Positions 9,095 through 18,487 of a stretch of 64,000 bases of DNA are shown here, one piece after another. The stretch is from Pantoea rwandensis (GTDB lineage Bacteria; Pseudomonadota; Gammaproteobacteria; Enterobacterales; Enterobacteriaceae): assembly GCF_000759475.1 (NCBI RefSeq), contig NZ_CP009454.1:1860001-1924000 (forward strand). Direction: 5' to 3'. The notes beneath the pieces are model-generated. The model was given only the letters and a program-made list of their open reading frames with translations, was not told the DNA's origin and searched no databases. The translations under genes and the position numbers were made by a program. Each line of letters starts with the position of its first letter. Positions within the stretch are counted from its first letter, which is position 1.

Positions 9095-10219
9095 GTGAAA
9101 ATTCTCGTCGATGAAAACATGCCTTACGCTCGTGAACTCTTCAGTCGCACCGGTGAAGTATTGGCCGTGCCTGGACGTCCGTTACCCGAAGCAGAGTTGC
9201 AGGATGCCAGCGGACTGATGGTGCGTTCGGTGACCAAAGTGAATGCTGAGCTGCTGGCTGGTACGCCGGTGAAGTTCGTGGGTACCGCCACGGCTGGCAC
9301 TGATCATGTGGACGATGCTTCTTTGGCGGCCGCTGGAATCGCCTTCTCGGCGGCACCGGGCTGTAACGCGATTGCGGTGGTGGAGTATGTCTTCTCCTCA
9401 TTGCTGCTGCTGGCCGAGCGCGATGGTTTTGAACTGCGCGATCGTACCGTGGGGATTGTCGGCGTTGGCAATGTGGGTGGTCGTTTGCATAAACGTCTTG
9501 AAGCCTGGGGAGTGAAAACCCTGCTGTGCGATCCGCCGCGTGCGGATCGTGGCGATCAGGAAAGGTTCCACTCGCTGGATGAGCTGGTGGCACAGGCCGA
9601 TATTCTGACCTTCCATACGCCGCTGTTTAAAGACGGCCCCTATAAAAGCTGGCATCTGGCCGACATGGCACTGCTGATGGCACTCAAACCCAACACCATC
9701 CTGATCAATGCCTGCCGTGGCCCGGTGGTGGATAACGCCGCGCTGCTGGAAGTGTTGAAAATGCGCAGCGACCTCAGCGTGGTGCTGGATGTGTGGGAGC
9801 CGGAGCCGGATCTGAACCTCGATCTGCTGGATAAAGTGGATATCGCCACGGCACACATTGCGGGCTATACGCTGGAAGGCAAAGCGCGCGGCACGACACA
9901 AGTATTTGAAGCCTGGTGCGCGTTTATCGGTCAGCCGCAACAGGTGGCGCTGGAGAGCCTGCTGCCTGCACCGGAATTTGGCACCATTACGCTGCACGGC
10001 AAGCTCGATCAGCCAACGCTGAAACGACTGGTGCACCTGGTGTATGATGTGCGCCGCGACGATGCCCCACTGAGAAAAGTGGCTGCCAAACCGGGCGAGT
10101 TTGATCGCCTGCGCAAGCAGTATGAAGAGCGTCGTGAATGGTCATCGCTACAGGTAAAATGTGATGATGCCGAAAGCGCCGCGATGCTGGAAAAGCTCGG
10201 TTTTCGCGCCAGTTTGTAA
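9095..10219 (+). CDS. pdxB: PdxB, erythronate-4-phosphate dehydrogenase
   Basis: PdxB oxidises 4-phosphoerythronate in the DXP-dependent pyridoxal phosphate pathway, using a tightly bound NAD. The 374 residues compare with 378 in E. coli; the last few residues are missing relative to it. The NAD loop [12 protein letters not shown] lies at about residues 119-130. The D-2-hydroxyacid dehydrogenase triad is seen as Arg in NACRGPVV, Glu in VWEPEPD and His in AHIAGYT. A C-terminal PdxB dimerisation domain follows. Translation begins at GTG 9095, giving [12 protein letters not shown] as in the family, with a weak AGGA upstream. A terminator separates it from usg. Confidence 0.96.
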   Translation: MKILVDENMPYARELFSRTGEVLAVPGRPLPEAELQDASGLMVRSVTKVNAELLAGTPVKFVGTATAGTDHVDDASLAAAGIAFSAAPGCNAIAVVEYVFSSLLLLAERDGFELRDRTVGIVGVGNVGGRLHKRLEAWGVKTLLCDPPRADRGDQERFHSLDELVAQADILTFHTPLFKDGPYKSWHLADMALLMALKPNTILINACRGPVVDNAALLEVLKMRSDLSVVLDVWEPEPDLNLDLLDKVDIATAHIAGYTLEGKARGTTQVFEAWCAFIGQPQQVALESLLPAPEFGTITLHGKLDQPTLKRLVHLVYDVRRDDAPLRKVAAKPGEFDRLRKQYEERREWSSLQVKCDDAESAAMLEKLGFRASL

Positions 10220-10268
10220 AGTTAAATCAATCCCCTGCGTTTTCGCGCGGGAAAAGTCTTAAATGTCA

Positions 10269-10296
10269 GGCGGTGTCATCACCGCCTTCTGTTTTT
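10269..10296 (+). terminator. Terminator between pdxB and usg
   Basis: GGCGGTG (10269-10275) pairs perfectly with CACCGCC (10280-10286) over a TCAT loop and is followed by TTCTGTTTTT. It ends 25 bp before usg, so usg-truA-dedA either have their own promoter or depend on read-through. Confidence 0.8.
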
Positions 10297-10321
10297 ATGT
10301 CATTGTCTGGAGTAAACCAAC

Positions 10322-11332
10322 ATGTCTGACGGCTGGAATATTGCGCTATTGGGCGCAACAGGCGCAGTAGGGAACGCTGTACTGGAATTGCTGGCAGAAC
10401 GCCAGTTCCCGGTTGGTGAATTGTATCTGCTGGCGAGCGAAAACAGCGCCGGCGAGAATATGCGTTTTGATGGACGCACACTTTATGTGAAGGATGCGGC
10501 CGAATTTGACTGGACTCAGGCTCAGCTGGCGTTTTTCACTGCTGGACGTGAAGCTTCCGCGCGTTACGCCGATGAAGCCGCGAGCCAGGGTTGCCTGGTG
10601 ATCGACAGCAGCGATTTGTTCGCGCTGGAGCCGGATGTCCCATTGGTAGTGCCTGATGTGAACCCACAGGTGCTGGCCGATTATCGCAATCGCAACATCG
10701 TGACGGTGGCCGATGCGCTGGTCAGCCAGCTGTTAAGCGCTATCAAACCGTTGGTGGATACTGCAGGTTTAAGCCGTTTGCAGGTGACCAATTTGATTTC
10801 GGTTTCCAGCCACGGTAAAGCGGCAGTGGATGGCCTGGCGGGCGAAAGCGCGCGCTTGCTGAATGGTGTACCGGCAGATGAGCACTATTTTGGTCGTCAG
10901 TTGGCGTTCAACCTGTTGCCGCAGCTAGCGGATAGCCACGGCAGCGTGGAGAGTGAACGTCGTCTGGTGGATCAGGTGCGCAAAGTGCTGCAGGACGAGG
11001 GCTTGCCGATTGCCGTCAGCAGCGTGCAGGCGCCGGTGTTTTACGGCAACACGCAGATTGTGCATGTCGAAAATTTACGTCCGCTGTCAGCCGAAGAAGC
11101 GCGAGATGAACTGGATCGTGCTGAGGACATTATCCTCAGCGCAGACGGTGAATACCCGACGCCCGTCAGCGATGCATCAGGTAATGATGCGCTGAGTATT
11201 GGCAACGTGCGTAATGACTACGGTCTCCCTGAGCTGCTGCAATTCTGGTCCGTGTCTGACAACGTTCGTTTCGGCGGCGCACTGATGGCGGTAAAAACCG
11301 CTGAGAAATTGGTGCAGGAGTACTTCTATTAA
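10322..11332 (+). CDS. usg: Usg, aspartate-semialdehyde dehydrogenase paralogue without the catalytic Cys
   Basis: This cytosolic protein has the fold of aspartate-semialdehyde dehydrogenase, including the N-terminal dinucleotide loop LLGATGAVG (about residues 9-17). At the position of the catalytic Asn-Cys motif of true enzymes, aligned on the following helix, it reads [10 protein letters not shown], so Ala132 replaces the nucleophilic cysteine. It is therefore unlikely to be an active dehydrogenase. Its real role is unknown. The 336 residues match E. coli Usg, and the pdxB-usg-truA order is conserved. The start follows CTGGAGTAAACC. Its stop codon overlaps the first base of truA. Confidence 0.93.
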   Translation: MSDGWNIALLGATGAVGNAVLELLAERQFPVGELYLLASENSAGENMRFDGRTLYVKDAAEFDWTQAQLAFFTAGREASARYADEAASQGCLVIDSSDLFALEPDVPLVVPDVNPQVLADYRNRNIVTVADALVSQLLSAIKPLVDTAGLSRLQVTNLISVSSHGKAAVDGLAGESARLLNGVPADEHYFGRQLAFNLLPQLADSHGSVESERRLVDQVRKVLQDEGLPIAVSSVQAPVFYGNTQIVHVENLRPLSAEEARDELDRAEDIILSADGEYPTPVSDASGNDALSIGNVRNDYGLPELLQFWSVSDNVRFGGALMAVKTAEKLVQEYFY

Positions 11333-12138
11333 TGTTGTCTGAAGAAACGACATTTAAGCTGGCGTTAGGCATTGAGTACGACGGCAGCCGTTACTACGGC
11401 TGGCAGCGACAGAACGAAGTGCGCAGCGTGCAGGAAAAGCTGGAAAAAGCGCTGTCGAAAGTGGCGAATCACCCGGTGGTGGTGTTCTGCGCTGGACGCA
11501 CGGATGCCGGTGTGCACGGTACCGGGCAAGTGGTGCATTTCGAAACCACCTCGCAGCGTGCCGACAGCGCCTGGACGCTGGGTGTGAACGCCAATTTACC
11601 TGACGACATCGCCGTACGTTGGGTGAAAGCGGTGCCGGAAGAATTTCATGCCCGCTTTAGCGCCACGGCGCGTCGTTACCGCTATGTGATTTTCAATCAG
11701 CGGCTGCGACCGGCGATTCTTGGCAACGGCATCACCCATTTTTATCATCCGCTGGATGTCGAGAAAATGCAGCGTGCCGGTCAGTGTTTAATTGGCGAGA
11801 ACGACTTTACCTCGTTCCGTGCGGTGCAGTGCCAGTCGCGCACGCCGTGGCGCAACGTGATGCACCTGAACGTCACGCGTTACGGGCCTTATGTGATTGT
11901 CGATATCAAAGCCAACGCGTTCGTGCACCACATGGTGCGCAATATTGTCGGCAGCCTGATGGAGATTGGCTGCGGCAACCAGCCGGAAAGCTGGATGGCT
12001 GAGTTGCTGGCGGCAAAGGATCGTACTCTGGCGGCAGCGACCGCTAAAGCCGAGGGGTTGTATTTGGTGGCGGTGGATTACCCATCCCACTTTGCGTTAC
12101 CTCAGCCTGCGTTGGGACCTTTGTTCCTCGCAGATTAA
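11332..12138 (+). CDS. truA: TruA, tRNA pseudouridine(38-40) synthase
   Basis: TruA isomerises uridines 38, 39 and 40 in the anticodon stem-loop of many tRNAs. The catalytic aspartate is Asp58 in [11 protein letters not shown], the signature of the family. The 268 residues compare with 270 in E. coli, and the body including [10 protein letters not shown] and [13 protein letters not shown] is strongly conserved. Its ATG overlaps the stop of usg by one base (TAATG), which points to translational coupling. Confidence 0.97.
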   Translation: MLSEETTFKLALGIEYDGSRYYGWQRQNEVRSVQEKLEKALSKVANHPVVVFCAGRTDAGVHGTGQVVHFETTSQRADSAWTLGVNANLPDDIAVRWVKAVPEEFHARFSATARRYRYVIFNQRLRPAILGNGITHFYHPLDVEKMQRAGQCLIGENDFTSFRAVQCQSRTPWRNVMHLNVTRYGPYVIVDIKANAFVHHMVRNIVGSLMEIGCGNQPESWMAELLAAKDRTLAAATAKAEGLYLVAVDYPSHFALPQPALGPLFLAD

Positions 12139-12174
12139 TTTAAATGAGTAAGGATGTTTGGGAGCCGGAACATT

Positions 12175-12837
12175 ATGGAATTCATCCACTTTTTGATCGA
12201 CTTTATTCTCCATATTGATGTGCATTTAGCCGAACTGGTGGCGCAGTACGGCGTCTGGATTTACGCCATTCTGTTCCTGATCCTGTTCTGTGAAACCGGC
12301 CTCGTGGTCACACCTTTCCTGCCAGGGGATTCGTTACTGTTTGTTGCTGGTGCGCTGGCGGCTCTGCCCGGTAACGATCTCAACGTGCATTTAATGGTCA
12401 CGCTGTTGGTGATTGCTGCCATCCTCGGTGATGCGGTGAACTACACTATTGGTCGGTTGTTCGGAGAAAAGCTATTCAGTAATCCGAACTCGAAAATTTT
12501 CCGTCGCAGCTATCTGGATAAAACCCACGCGTTTTACGATCGCCACGGTGGCAAAACCATTATACTTGCGCGCTTTGTACCAATCGTGCGAACCTTTGCC
12601 CCCTTTGTGGCGGGGATGGGACACATGTCTTATCGCCACTTTGCGCTCTTCAACGTAACGGGTGCGCTGCTGTGGGTGCTGCTGTTCTCCTATGCCGGTT
12701 ACCTGTTCGGTGATTTGCCGGTGGTGCAGGAGAACCTGAAACTGCTGATTGTGGGCATTATTGTGGTCTCAATTTTGCCAGGCGTGATTGAAGTATGGCG
12801 CCATCGCCGTCAGGCACGTCAGCAGAAGCCACAGTAA
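12175..12837 (+). CDS. dedA: DedA-family inner-membrane protein
   Basis: DedA proteins are inner-membrane members of the VTT superfamily; relatives recycle undecaprenyl phosphate or support proton-motive-force homeostasis. The chain has the characteristic re-entrant segment [18 protein letters not shown] (about residues 36-53), with the acidic residues required in homologues, and the arginines in [16 protein letters not shown] chose ATG 12175, giving 220 residues and an N-terminus like E. coli MDLIYFLIDF. An in-frame ATG seven codons upstream (12154) has a better purine tract and cannot be excluded. It follows truA, as in E. coli. Confidence 0.94.
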   Translation: MEFIHFLIDFILHIDVHLAELVAQYGVWIYAILFLILFCETGLVVTPFLPGDSLLFVAGALAALPGNDLNVHLMVTLLVIAAILGDAVNYTIGRLFGEKLFSNPNSKIFRRSYLDKTHAFYDRHGGKTIILARFVPIVRTFAPFVAGMGHMSYRHFALFNVTGALLWVLLFSYAGYLFGDLPVVQENLKLLIVGIIVVSILPGVIEVWRHRRQARQQKPQ

Positions 12838-12883
12838 GCCCGTCACCAGATTTTTATCCACAGCGTGAACGGGTTGTGGTTTA

Positions 12884-12973
12884 ATGAGCGACATTTACGA
12901 CCTGCTGAAGGTGATTTCAGCAGTCACAAGAAGACTGGACCAGGTCAGCATTAAACAGAAAGGTCATCAATGA
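12884..12973 (+). CDS. Possible 29-residue leader peptide coupled to accD
   Basis: A short open frame starts at ATG 12884, begins [14 protein letters not shown] and ends KQKGHQ. Its TGA overlaps the ATG of accD (CAATGAG), so ribosomes finishing it would sit on the accD start. The accD ribosome-binding site AAAGG is within its last codons. An 8-bp perfect hairpin (CTGCTGAA at 12902-12909 with TTCAGCAG at 12916-12923) lies inside it. The upstream ribosome-binding site is poor (GGGTTGTGG). I do not recognise the peptide and cannot tell from one sequence whether it is translated. Confidence 0.4.
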   Translation: MSDIYDLLKVISAVTRRLDQVSIKQKGHQ

Positions 12974-13878
12974 GCTGGATTGAACGCATACTGAATAAAA
13001 GCACCACCACGCCAACGCGCAAAGCCAGTATCCCGGAAGGGGTCTGGACCAAATGCGATAGCTGTGGTCAGGTGCTGTACCGCGCCGAACTGGAGCGTAA
13101 CCTTGAGGTCTGCCCGAAGTGCGACCACCACATGCGCATGCACGCCCGTGAGCGTCTGCACACCATGCTGGATGAAGGTTCTCTGGTTGAATTAGGCAGC
13201 GAGCTGGAACCGAAGGATCTGCTGAAGTTCCGCGATTCCAAGAAGTACAAAGATCGTCTGGTTGCCGCGCAGAAAGACACCGGTGAGAAAGATGCGCTGA
13301 TCGCCATGAAAGGGACGCTGCACGGAATGCCCGTGGTGGCGGTAGCCTTTGAGTTCTCCTTTATGGGCGGCTCAATGGGTTCTGTGGTTGGCGCGCGCTT
13401 CGTGCGTGGCGTTGAGCAGGCACTGGAAGATAACTGCCCGCTGATCTGCTTCTCTGCGAGTGGCGGTGCCCGTATGCAGGAAGCGTTACAGTCGCTGATG
13501 CAGATGGCAAAAACCAGCGCAGCGCTGGCGAAAATGCAGGAGCGCGGCTTGCCGTACATCTCCGTGCTGACCGACCCAACCATGGGCGGTGTCTCTGCCA
13601 GCTTCGCGATGCTGGGCGATTTGAACGTCGCAGAGCCGAAAGCGCTGATCGGCTTTGCCGGCCCACGCGTTATCGAACAGACCGTGCGTGAAAAACTGCC
13701 ACCGGGCTTCCAGCGCAGTGAGTTCCTGATCGAAAAAGGCGCGATCGACATGATCATCCGTCGTCCGGAAATGCGCTTTAAGCTGGCCAGCCTGCTGGCG
13801 AAAATGATGAACCTGCCAGCGCCGCTGCAGGATGGTGATCAGCCTTCTACGGCTGTGCCGGAGAGCAACGAGGCCTGA
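12970..13878 (+). CDS. accD: AccD, acetyl-CoA carboxylase carboxyltransferase subunit beta
   Basis: AccD and AccA form the carboxyltransferase that moves the carboxyl group from biotin to acetyl-CoA, giving malonyl-CoA for fatty acid synthesis. The N-terminal zinc ribbon is intact: Cys29, Cys32, Cys48 and Cys51. The crotonase-like core includes [12 protein letters not shown] and [10 protein letters not shown], which form the acyl-CoA oxyanion hole region. The 302 residues are near the E. coli 304. The ATG overlaps the stop of a short upstream frame. In E. coli the carboxyltransferase represses its own translation by binding accA and accD mRNA. Confidence 0.98.
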   Translation: MSWIERILNKSTTTPTRKASIPEGVWTKCDSCGQVLYRAELERNLEVCPKCDHHMRMHARERLHTMLDEGSLVELGSELEPKDLLKFRDSKKYKDRLVAAQKDTGEKDALIAMKGTLHGMPVVAVAFEFSFMGGSMGSVVGARFVRGVEQALEDNCPLICFSASGGARMQEALQSLMQMAKTSAALAKMQERGLPYISVLTDPTMGGVSASFAMLGDLNVAEPKALIGFAGPRVIEQTVREKLPPGFQRSEFLIEKGAIDMIIRRPEMRFKLASLLAKMMNLPAPLQDGDQPSTAVPESNEA

Positions 13879-13932
13879 CAGGCAACGAAAAGCGGTGGTT
13901 AACGCTTTTCACCAATGAACCGTAAACACCCT

Positions 13933-14040
13933 GTCATTCGAGTTGCAGCAAGGCGGCAAACGAATGAATCCTCCGGCAGCTTACTCAGTAAGGGACCGGG
14001 GGGGATTGAGTGCAGCCCACGCCGCTGCGGCTTGAATGAC
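13933..14040. repeat. ERIC-like element between accD and folC
   Basis: The ends GTCATTCGAGTTGCAGC (13933-13949) and its imperfect inverse ending in GGCTTGAATGAC (14040) enclose AATGAATCCTCCGGCAGCTT and ACTCAGTAAGGGACCGG, matching the two arms of the ERIC core. The central arms can pair. It is about 108 bp, slightly shorter than the consensus. A smaller hairpin (GAAAAGCG with CGCTTTTC, 13887-13910) just before it may be the accD transcript end. Confidence 0.85.
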
Positions 14041-14067
14041 GATGTGTAAGATGAGTAAACGGGACAC

Positions 14068-15336
14068 ATGGACACTCTGCAGCTTCCTCAAGCCACGTCG
14101 CCTTTGGCCACGTGGCTTCATTATCTTGAACATCTGCATTCTCAGGCCATCGAATTGGGTCTGGATCGTATTCAACGCGTCGCCGCACGCCTTGACCTGC
14201 TAAAACCCGCTCCGTTTATCTTTACTGTTGCCGGCACCAATGGCAAAGGGACCACCTGCCGCACGCTGGAAACGCTGTTGCTGGCAGCGGGCTATCGCGT
14301 GGGCGTGTACAGCTCGCCGCATTTGGTGCGCTACACCGAACGCGTGCGCGTGCAGGGCTCCGAGCTGGATGAAGCGCTGCACAGCGCCAGCTTCGCCAGT
14401 ATTGAAGCCGGACGCGGTGACATTTCACTCACCTACTTTGAATTCGGCACCCTCTCCGCACTGAATCTGTTCCGTGAGGCCAATCTTGATGTGGTGATCC
14501 TCGAAGTGGGTCTGGGCGGACGTCTTGACGCCACCAACATCGTGGATGCGGATGTTGCGGTGATCACCAGCATTGCGCTCGATCACACCGATTGGCTGGG
14601 GCCGGATCGCGAAAGCATTGGCCGGGAAAAAGCTGGCGTGTTCCGCGGTGGCAAACCGGCGGTCGTGGGTGAGGCGGATATGCCTCACACCATCGCCGAA
14701 GTCGCGGCAGAGAAGGGCGCGCAGCTACTGCAAATTAATCGCGACTGGCAGTGGCAGAAACAGGAAAACAGCTGGACGTTACAGGACGCACACGGTGAGC
14801 TGCACGACCTGCCGTTGCCGCAGGTGCCGTTGCCCAATGCGGCGACTGCACTGACCGCGCTGCGCGCATCAGGACTCAACGTCAGCGAAGCAGTGATCCG
14901 CGAAAATCTGCCCTTAGCGATTCTGCCCGGGCGCTTCCAGACGGTGAGTGAAAGCCCGCGCGTGATTCTCGATGTGGCGCACAATCCGCATGCCGCGCAT
15001 TATCTGGCTTCGCGTCTGGCGGAGTTGCCGAAAAGCGGTAAAGTGCATGCAGTGGTCGGCATGTTGCATGACAAAGACATTGCGGGGACGCTGGCCGCGC
15101 TGGCACCGCAGGTGGATAGCTGGTTCTGTGCACCGCTTGACGGTCAGCGTGGCGCCACCGCCGATGAGCTGATCGCCCACCTTGAAGGTGGCAATGCGTA
15201 TGATAACGTCGATGCAGCATGGCAGGCCGCGCGTCAGCAAGCCGCGCCTGAGGATGTGATTCTGGTGTGTGGTTCTTTCCACACCGTTGCACAGGTTATG
15301 GAATCGATGTCAGCGGAGAATGGCAGTGGCAAGTAA
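14068..15336 (+). CDS. folC: FolC, dihydrofolate synthase / folylpolyglutamate synthase
   Basis: FolC joins glutamate to dihydropteroate and then extends the polyglutamate tail of folates, using ATP, in the cytosol. The Mur-ligase-type P-loop VAGTNGKGT lies at about residues 54-62, and the conserved EVGLGGRLDATN and SIALDHTDWLG segments follow. The 422 residues equal the E. coli length. ATG 14068 gives an N-terminus aligning with E. coli; the ribosome-binding site is weak. The last 11 bases overlap dedD in another frame. Confidence 0.97.
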   Translation: MDTLQLPQATSPLATWLHYLEHLHSQAIELGLDRIQRVAARLDLLKPAPFIFTVAGTNGKGTTCRTLETLLLAAGYRVGVYSSPHLVRYTERVRVQGSELDEALHSASFASIEAGRGDISLTYFEFGTLSALNLFREANLDVVILEVGLGGRLDATNIVDADVAVITSIALDHTDWLGPDRESIGREKAGVFRGGKPAVVGEADMPHTIAEVAAEKGAQLLQINRDWQWQKQENSWTLQDAHGELHDLPLPQVPLPNAATALTALRASGLNVSEAVIRENLPLAILPGRFQTVSESPRVILDVAHNPHAAHYLASRLAELPKSGKVHAVVGMLHDKDIAGTLAALAPQVDSWFCAPLDGQRGATADELIAHLEGGNAYDNVDAAWQAARQQAAPEDVILVCGSFHTVAQVMESMSAENGSGK

Positions 15337-16081
15337 GTTTCAAAATCGCTTAGTCGGTACCGTCATTTTGGTGGCGATTGGCGTCATCGTGCTGCCGGGG
15401 CTGCTCGACGGCAAGAAAAAGCATTATAAAGAAGAGTTCGCGGCGATTCCGCTGGTGCCAAAGCCGGACGATCAGCAGGATAGCGAAATGGTGCCGCCGG
15501 TGACGCAACCGCTCCCGGCGCAGCCGCCGGAAGGGGCGAGCACGGCGCAAACCCCGGATAACGGTAAAGGCAGCAGCTCGGCCAGCAATGGCAATGCGCA
15601 ACCGGTGCAGAACAGCGAGCCTACGCTGGTGACACCGCCGCCGGTGCATCAGCAGACGAAGCCGGTTGAGCAGCCGAAGCCGAAAGTGGTCGAACAGCCC
15701 AAACCTAAACCGGTTGAACAGCCGAAACCAAAACCGGTCGAGCAACCAAAACCAAAAGTGGTAGAACAGCCGAAACCGGTTGAGCAGCCAAAAGCGGTCG
15801 AAACACCGAAACAGAGTGAACCGGAAGCGGCTCCTGCGGGGCAGGCGTTTGTGGTTCAGCTGGGTGCGCTAAAGAACGCGGACAAGGTGAGTGAGATCGT
15901 GGCGCAACTGCGTCTGTCGGGATATCGTGCCTTTACCGTGCCATCCACGCCGGTGCAGGGACAAATCACGCGTATTTACGTGGGTCCGGATGCCTCAAAA
16001 GCGAAGCTGCAGAGTTCGCTGAGTGAGTTACAAAGCATCTCCGGGCTCGGTGGCGTGGTGAAACCGTACGGCACGCGTTAA
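15326..16081 (+). CDS. dedD: DedD, SPOR-domain cell division protein
   Basis: DedD is a septal-ring protein with one N-terminal inner-membrane helix (about residues 9-25, LVGTVILVAIGVIVLPGLL), a periplasmic linker and a C-terminal SPOR domain (about 170-250) that binds denuded glycan at the septum. The linker is a run of Pro-Lys-Val-Glu-Gln units (about residues 111-165), imperfectly repeated in DNA as well. I prefer GTG 15326, giving MASKFQNRLVG as in E. coli, because GGAG lies seven bases upstream; the ATG at 15320 is too close to it. The gene overlaps the end of folC by 11 bases. Confidence 0.94.
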   Translation: MASKFQNRLVGTVILVAIGVIVLPGLLDGKKKHYKEEFAAIPLVPKPDDQQDSEMVPPVTQPLPAQPPEGASTAQTPDNGKGSSSASNGNAQPVQNSEPTLVTPPPVHQQTKPVEQPKPKVVEQPKPKPVEQPKPKPVEQPKPKVVEQPKPVEQPKAVETPKQSEPEAAPAGQAFVVQLGALKNADKVSEIVAQLRLSGYRAFTVPSTPVQGQITRIYVGPDASKAKLQSSLSELQSISGLGGVVKPYGTR

Positions 16082-16197
16082 TGCTGTGATAAGCCGCGCC
16101 GATAGCAGTAAAAGGCGCGGTATAGCACAAGCGGTTAAGCGAGAATGTTGTGGTAAATCTGTTTTATATCAGTGAGTTAAATTGCTAATTTTACTCA

Positions 16198-16230
16198 GGG
16201 CGAGGAAAGTTTTTTTCATCGCCCTTTTTA
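16198..16230 (+). terminator. Terminator of dedD
   Basis: GGGCGA (16198-16203) pairs with TCGCCC (16219-16224) and is followed by TTTTTA. An additional hairpin without a T tract (CCGCGCC with GGCGCGG) lies about 90 bp upstream. Confidence 0.6.
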
Positions 16231-16253
16231 TGGATACAGAACCGGAAAACCCT

Positions 16254-16282
16254 ACGCAAACGTTTTCTTTTTCTGTTAGAAT
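16254..16282 (+). promoter_or_regulatory. PurR box and promoter of cvpA-purF
   Basis: ACGCAAACGTTTTCTT (16254-16269) matches the PurR consensus ACGCAAACGTTTGCGT at the first 12 positions, and a -10 element TAGAAT follows at 16277-16282. The arrangement is that of the E. coli cvpA-purF promoter, which PurR represses when hypoxanthine or guanine is available. Confidence 0.88.
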
Positions 16283-16332
16283 GCGCCCCGAACTGGATGC
16301 AGGGGTGCATAAGCACTGGGTTGGAAGCGTTC

Positions 16333-16818
16333 ATGATCTGGATTGATTACGTCATTATTGCGGTAGTTGGTTTTTCGGCTCTGGTCAGCCTGATTCGTGG
16401 GTTTGTCCGGGAAGCCTTATCTCTCGTTACCTGGGGATGCGCGTTTTTTGTCGCCAGTCATTACTACACCTACCTTGCAGTCTGGTTTACAGGTTTTGAC
16501 GACGAACTGGTTCGCAACGGCATCGCGATAGCGGTGTTATTCGTTGCCACCCTGATAGTGGGTGCCATCGTGAACTATGTGATCGGCTCGCTGGTGGAAA
16601 AAACCGGCTTGTCGGGAACCGACAGGGTGTTGGGGGTCTGTTTCGGGGCGTTGCGTGGCGTGCTGATTGTTTCCGCTATGCTCTTCTTCCTCGATACATT
16701 CACCGGCTTTTCCAAAAGCCCGGACTGGCAACAGTCGCAACTCATTCCCCAGTTCAGTTACATCATCAGGTGGTTTTTCGATTACCTGAAAAGCACGTCC
16801 AGTTTTATACCCCGGTAA
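16333..16818 (+). CDS. cvpA: CvpA, inner-membrane protein
   Basis: CvpA is a four-helix inner-membrane protein first found through colicin V production; its homologues contribute to envelope stress resistance, but the molecular role is not settled. ATG 16333 gives MIWIDYVIIAVVGF and 161 residues, close to E. coli (162), with GGAAG upstream. A longer frame from 16297 adds 12 residues without family support. It is the first gene of a PurR-controlled unit with purF, 36 bp downstream. Confidence 0.95.
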   Translation: MIWIDYVIIAVVGFSALVSLIRGFVREALSLVTWGCAFFVASHYYTYLAVWFTGFDDELVRNGIAIAVLFVATLIVGAIVNYVIGSLVEKTGLSGTDRVLGVCFGALRGVLIVSAMLFFLDTFTGFSKSPDWQQSQLIPQFSYIIRWFFDYLKSTSSFIPR

Positions 16819-16854
16819 CGCCACCGGGAGTGCGGCCAATGAGGAAATGACAAC

Positions 16855-18372
16855 ATGTGCGGTATTGTTGGTATCACCGGTTTTATGCCAGTAAACCAGT
16901 CGATCTATGACGCGTTAACGGTGCTGCAGCACCGCGGGCAAGATGCCGCCGGCATTTGTACCATCGATGCGCTTAACTGCTTCCGTCTGCGTAAAGCGAA
17001 TGGCCTGGTGAGCGATGTCTTCGAAGCACGCCACATGCAGCGTTTGCAGGGTAATATCGGGATTGGCCATGTTCGCTATCCAACCGCGGGCAGCTCCAGC
17101 GCTTCTGAAGCGCAGCCTTTCTACGTAAACTCCCCGTATGGCATTACGCTGGCGCACAACGGCAACCTGACCAACGCGCACGAACTGCGTAAGCATCTGT
17201 TCGAAGTGGGTCGCCGTCACGTTAACACCACCTCTGATTCTGAAATCCTGCTGAACATCTTTGCGCAGGAGCTCGACCGTTTCCAGCATGACCCGCTGGA
17301 AGCTGACAACATTTTTGCTGCGGTAGCGGCAGTGCACCAACAGGTGCGCGGCGCTTACGCAGTGGTTTCGATGATTATTGGCCATGGTTTAGTCGCGTTC
17401 CGCGATCCAAACGGGATTCGCCCTTTAGTTCTGGGTAAACGCGTGATTGCTGATGGTCGCACCGAATATATGGTGGCCTCTGAAAGCGTGGCACTGGATA
17501 CGTTAGGCTTCGAGTTCATCCGCGATGTGGCGCCTGGTGAAGCGGTGTACATCACCGAGCAGGGCCAGCTCTCCACGCGCCAGTGTGCTGAGAATCCAAA
17601 AACCAACCCATGCCTGTTCGAATACGTTTACTTTGCGCGTCCGGACTCCTTCCTTGATAAGGTGTCGGTCTACAGCGCACGTGTGCGTATGGGCACCAAA
17701 CTCGGTCAGAAAATTGCCCGCGAATGGGAAGATCTGGATATCGACGTGGTCATTCCGATCCCGGAAACCTCCACTGATGCCGCGCTGGAAATCGCCCGTA
17801 TTCTCGACAAGCCATACCGTCAGGGCTTCGTGAAAAACCGCTATGTGGGCCGCACCTTTATCATGCCGGGCCAGCATATGCGTCGTAGCGCGATTCGCCG
17901 TAAGTTGAATGCCAACCGTGCCGAGTTCCGTGATAAGAACGTGCTGCTGGTCGATGACTCCATCGTGCGCGGCACCACTTCTGAGCAGATCATTGAAATG
18001 GCGCGCGAAGCCGGTGCAAAACGCGTTTACCTGGCGTCTGCCGCGCCGGAAATTCGTTTCCCGAACGTCTACGGCATCGACATGCCGAGCGCTACCGAAC
18101 TGATCGCGCATGGTCGTGAAGTGGAAGAGATTCGTCAGCTGATCAAAGCCGATGCGCTGATCTTCCAGGACCTCGATGACCTGATCGAAGCAGTGCGTGA
18201 AGAGAACCCGGATATCGCACAGTTTGAGTGCTCGGTATTCAACGGCGTTTACGTCACCAAAGATGTCGACCAGCAGTACCTCGAGTATTTGCAGTCACTG
18301 CGTAATGACGATGCGAAAGCGATTCAGCGTCAGAACGAAGTGGAAGGTCTGGAGCTGCATAACGAAGGCTAA
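16855..18372 (+). CDS. purF: PurF, amidophosphoribosyltransferase
   Basis: PurF makes 5-phosphoribosylamine from PRPP and glutamine, the first step of purine synthesis. The N-terminal nucleophile is Cys2 after removal of Met (MCGIVGITG), typical of class II glutamine amidotransferases, without a propeptide. The PRPP loop is seen in [14 protein letters not shown] (about residues 362-375). The 505 residues equal E. coli. It is cotranscribed with cvpA under the PurR box, and a strong terminator follows. Confidence 0.98.
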   Translation: MCGIVGITGFMPVNQSIYDALTVLQHRGQDAAGICTIDALNCFRLRKANGLVSDVFEARHMQRLQGNIGIGHVRYPTAGSSSASEAQPFYVNSPYGITLAHNGNLTNAHELRKHLFEVGRRHVNTTSDSEILLNIFAQELDRFQHDPLEADNIFAAVAAVHQQVRGAYAVVSMIIGHGLVAFRDPNGIRPLVLGKRVIADGRTEYMVASESVALDTLGFEFIRDVAPGEAVYITEQGQLSTRQCAENPKTNPCLFEYVYFARPDSFLDKVSVYSARVRMGTKLGQKIAREWEDLDIDVVIPIPETSTDAALEIARILDKPYRQGFVKNRYVGRTFIMPGQHMRRSAIRRKLNANRAEFRDKNVLLVDDSIVRGTTSEQIIEMAREAGAKRVYLASAAPEIRFPNVYGIDMPSATELIAHGREVEEIRQLIKADALIFQDLDDLIEAVREENPDIAQFECSVFNGVYVTKDVDQQYLEYLQSLRNDDAKAIQRQNEVEGLELHNEG

Positions 18373-18396
18373 CGGCCTCGTGGTGCTCATCTTTAA

Positions 18397-18429
18397 CAGG
18401 GCGGGGGAGACTCCGCCCTGTTTGTTTTT
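18397..18429 (+). terminator. Terminator of purF
   Basis: CAGGGCGG (18397-18404) pairs with CCGCCCTG (18413-18420) and is followed by TTTGTTTTTG. ubiX starts 59 bp beyond it and so probably has its own promoter. Confidence 0.85.
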
Positions 18430-18487
18430 GTATTTTTGTTCAGTGAGCGGCTATCATTGCCGCAATCTGAACGGGTAGGGCTGAATA

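Noticed and set aside
13068..13757. 229-residue minus-strand frame opposite accD
   Set aside because: Shadow of accD, which carries the zinc ribbon and catalytic motifs.
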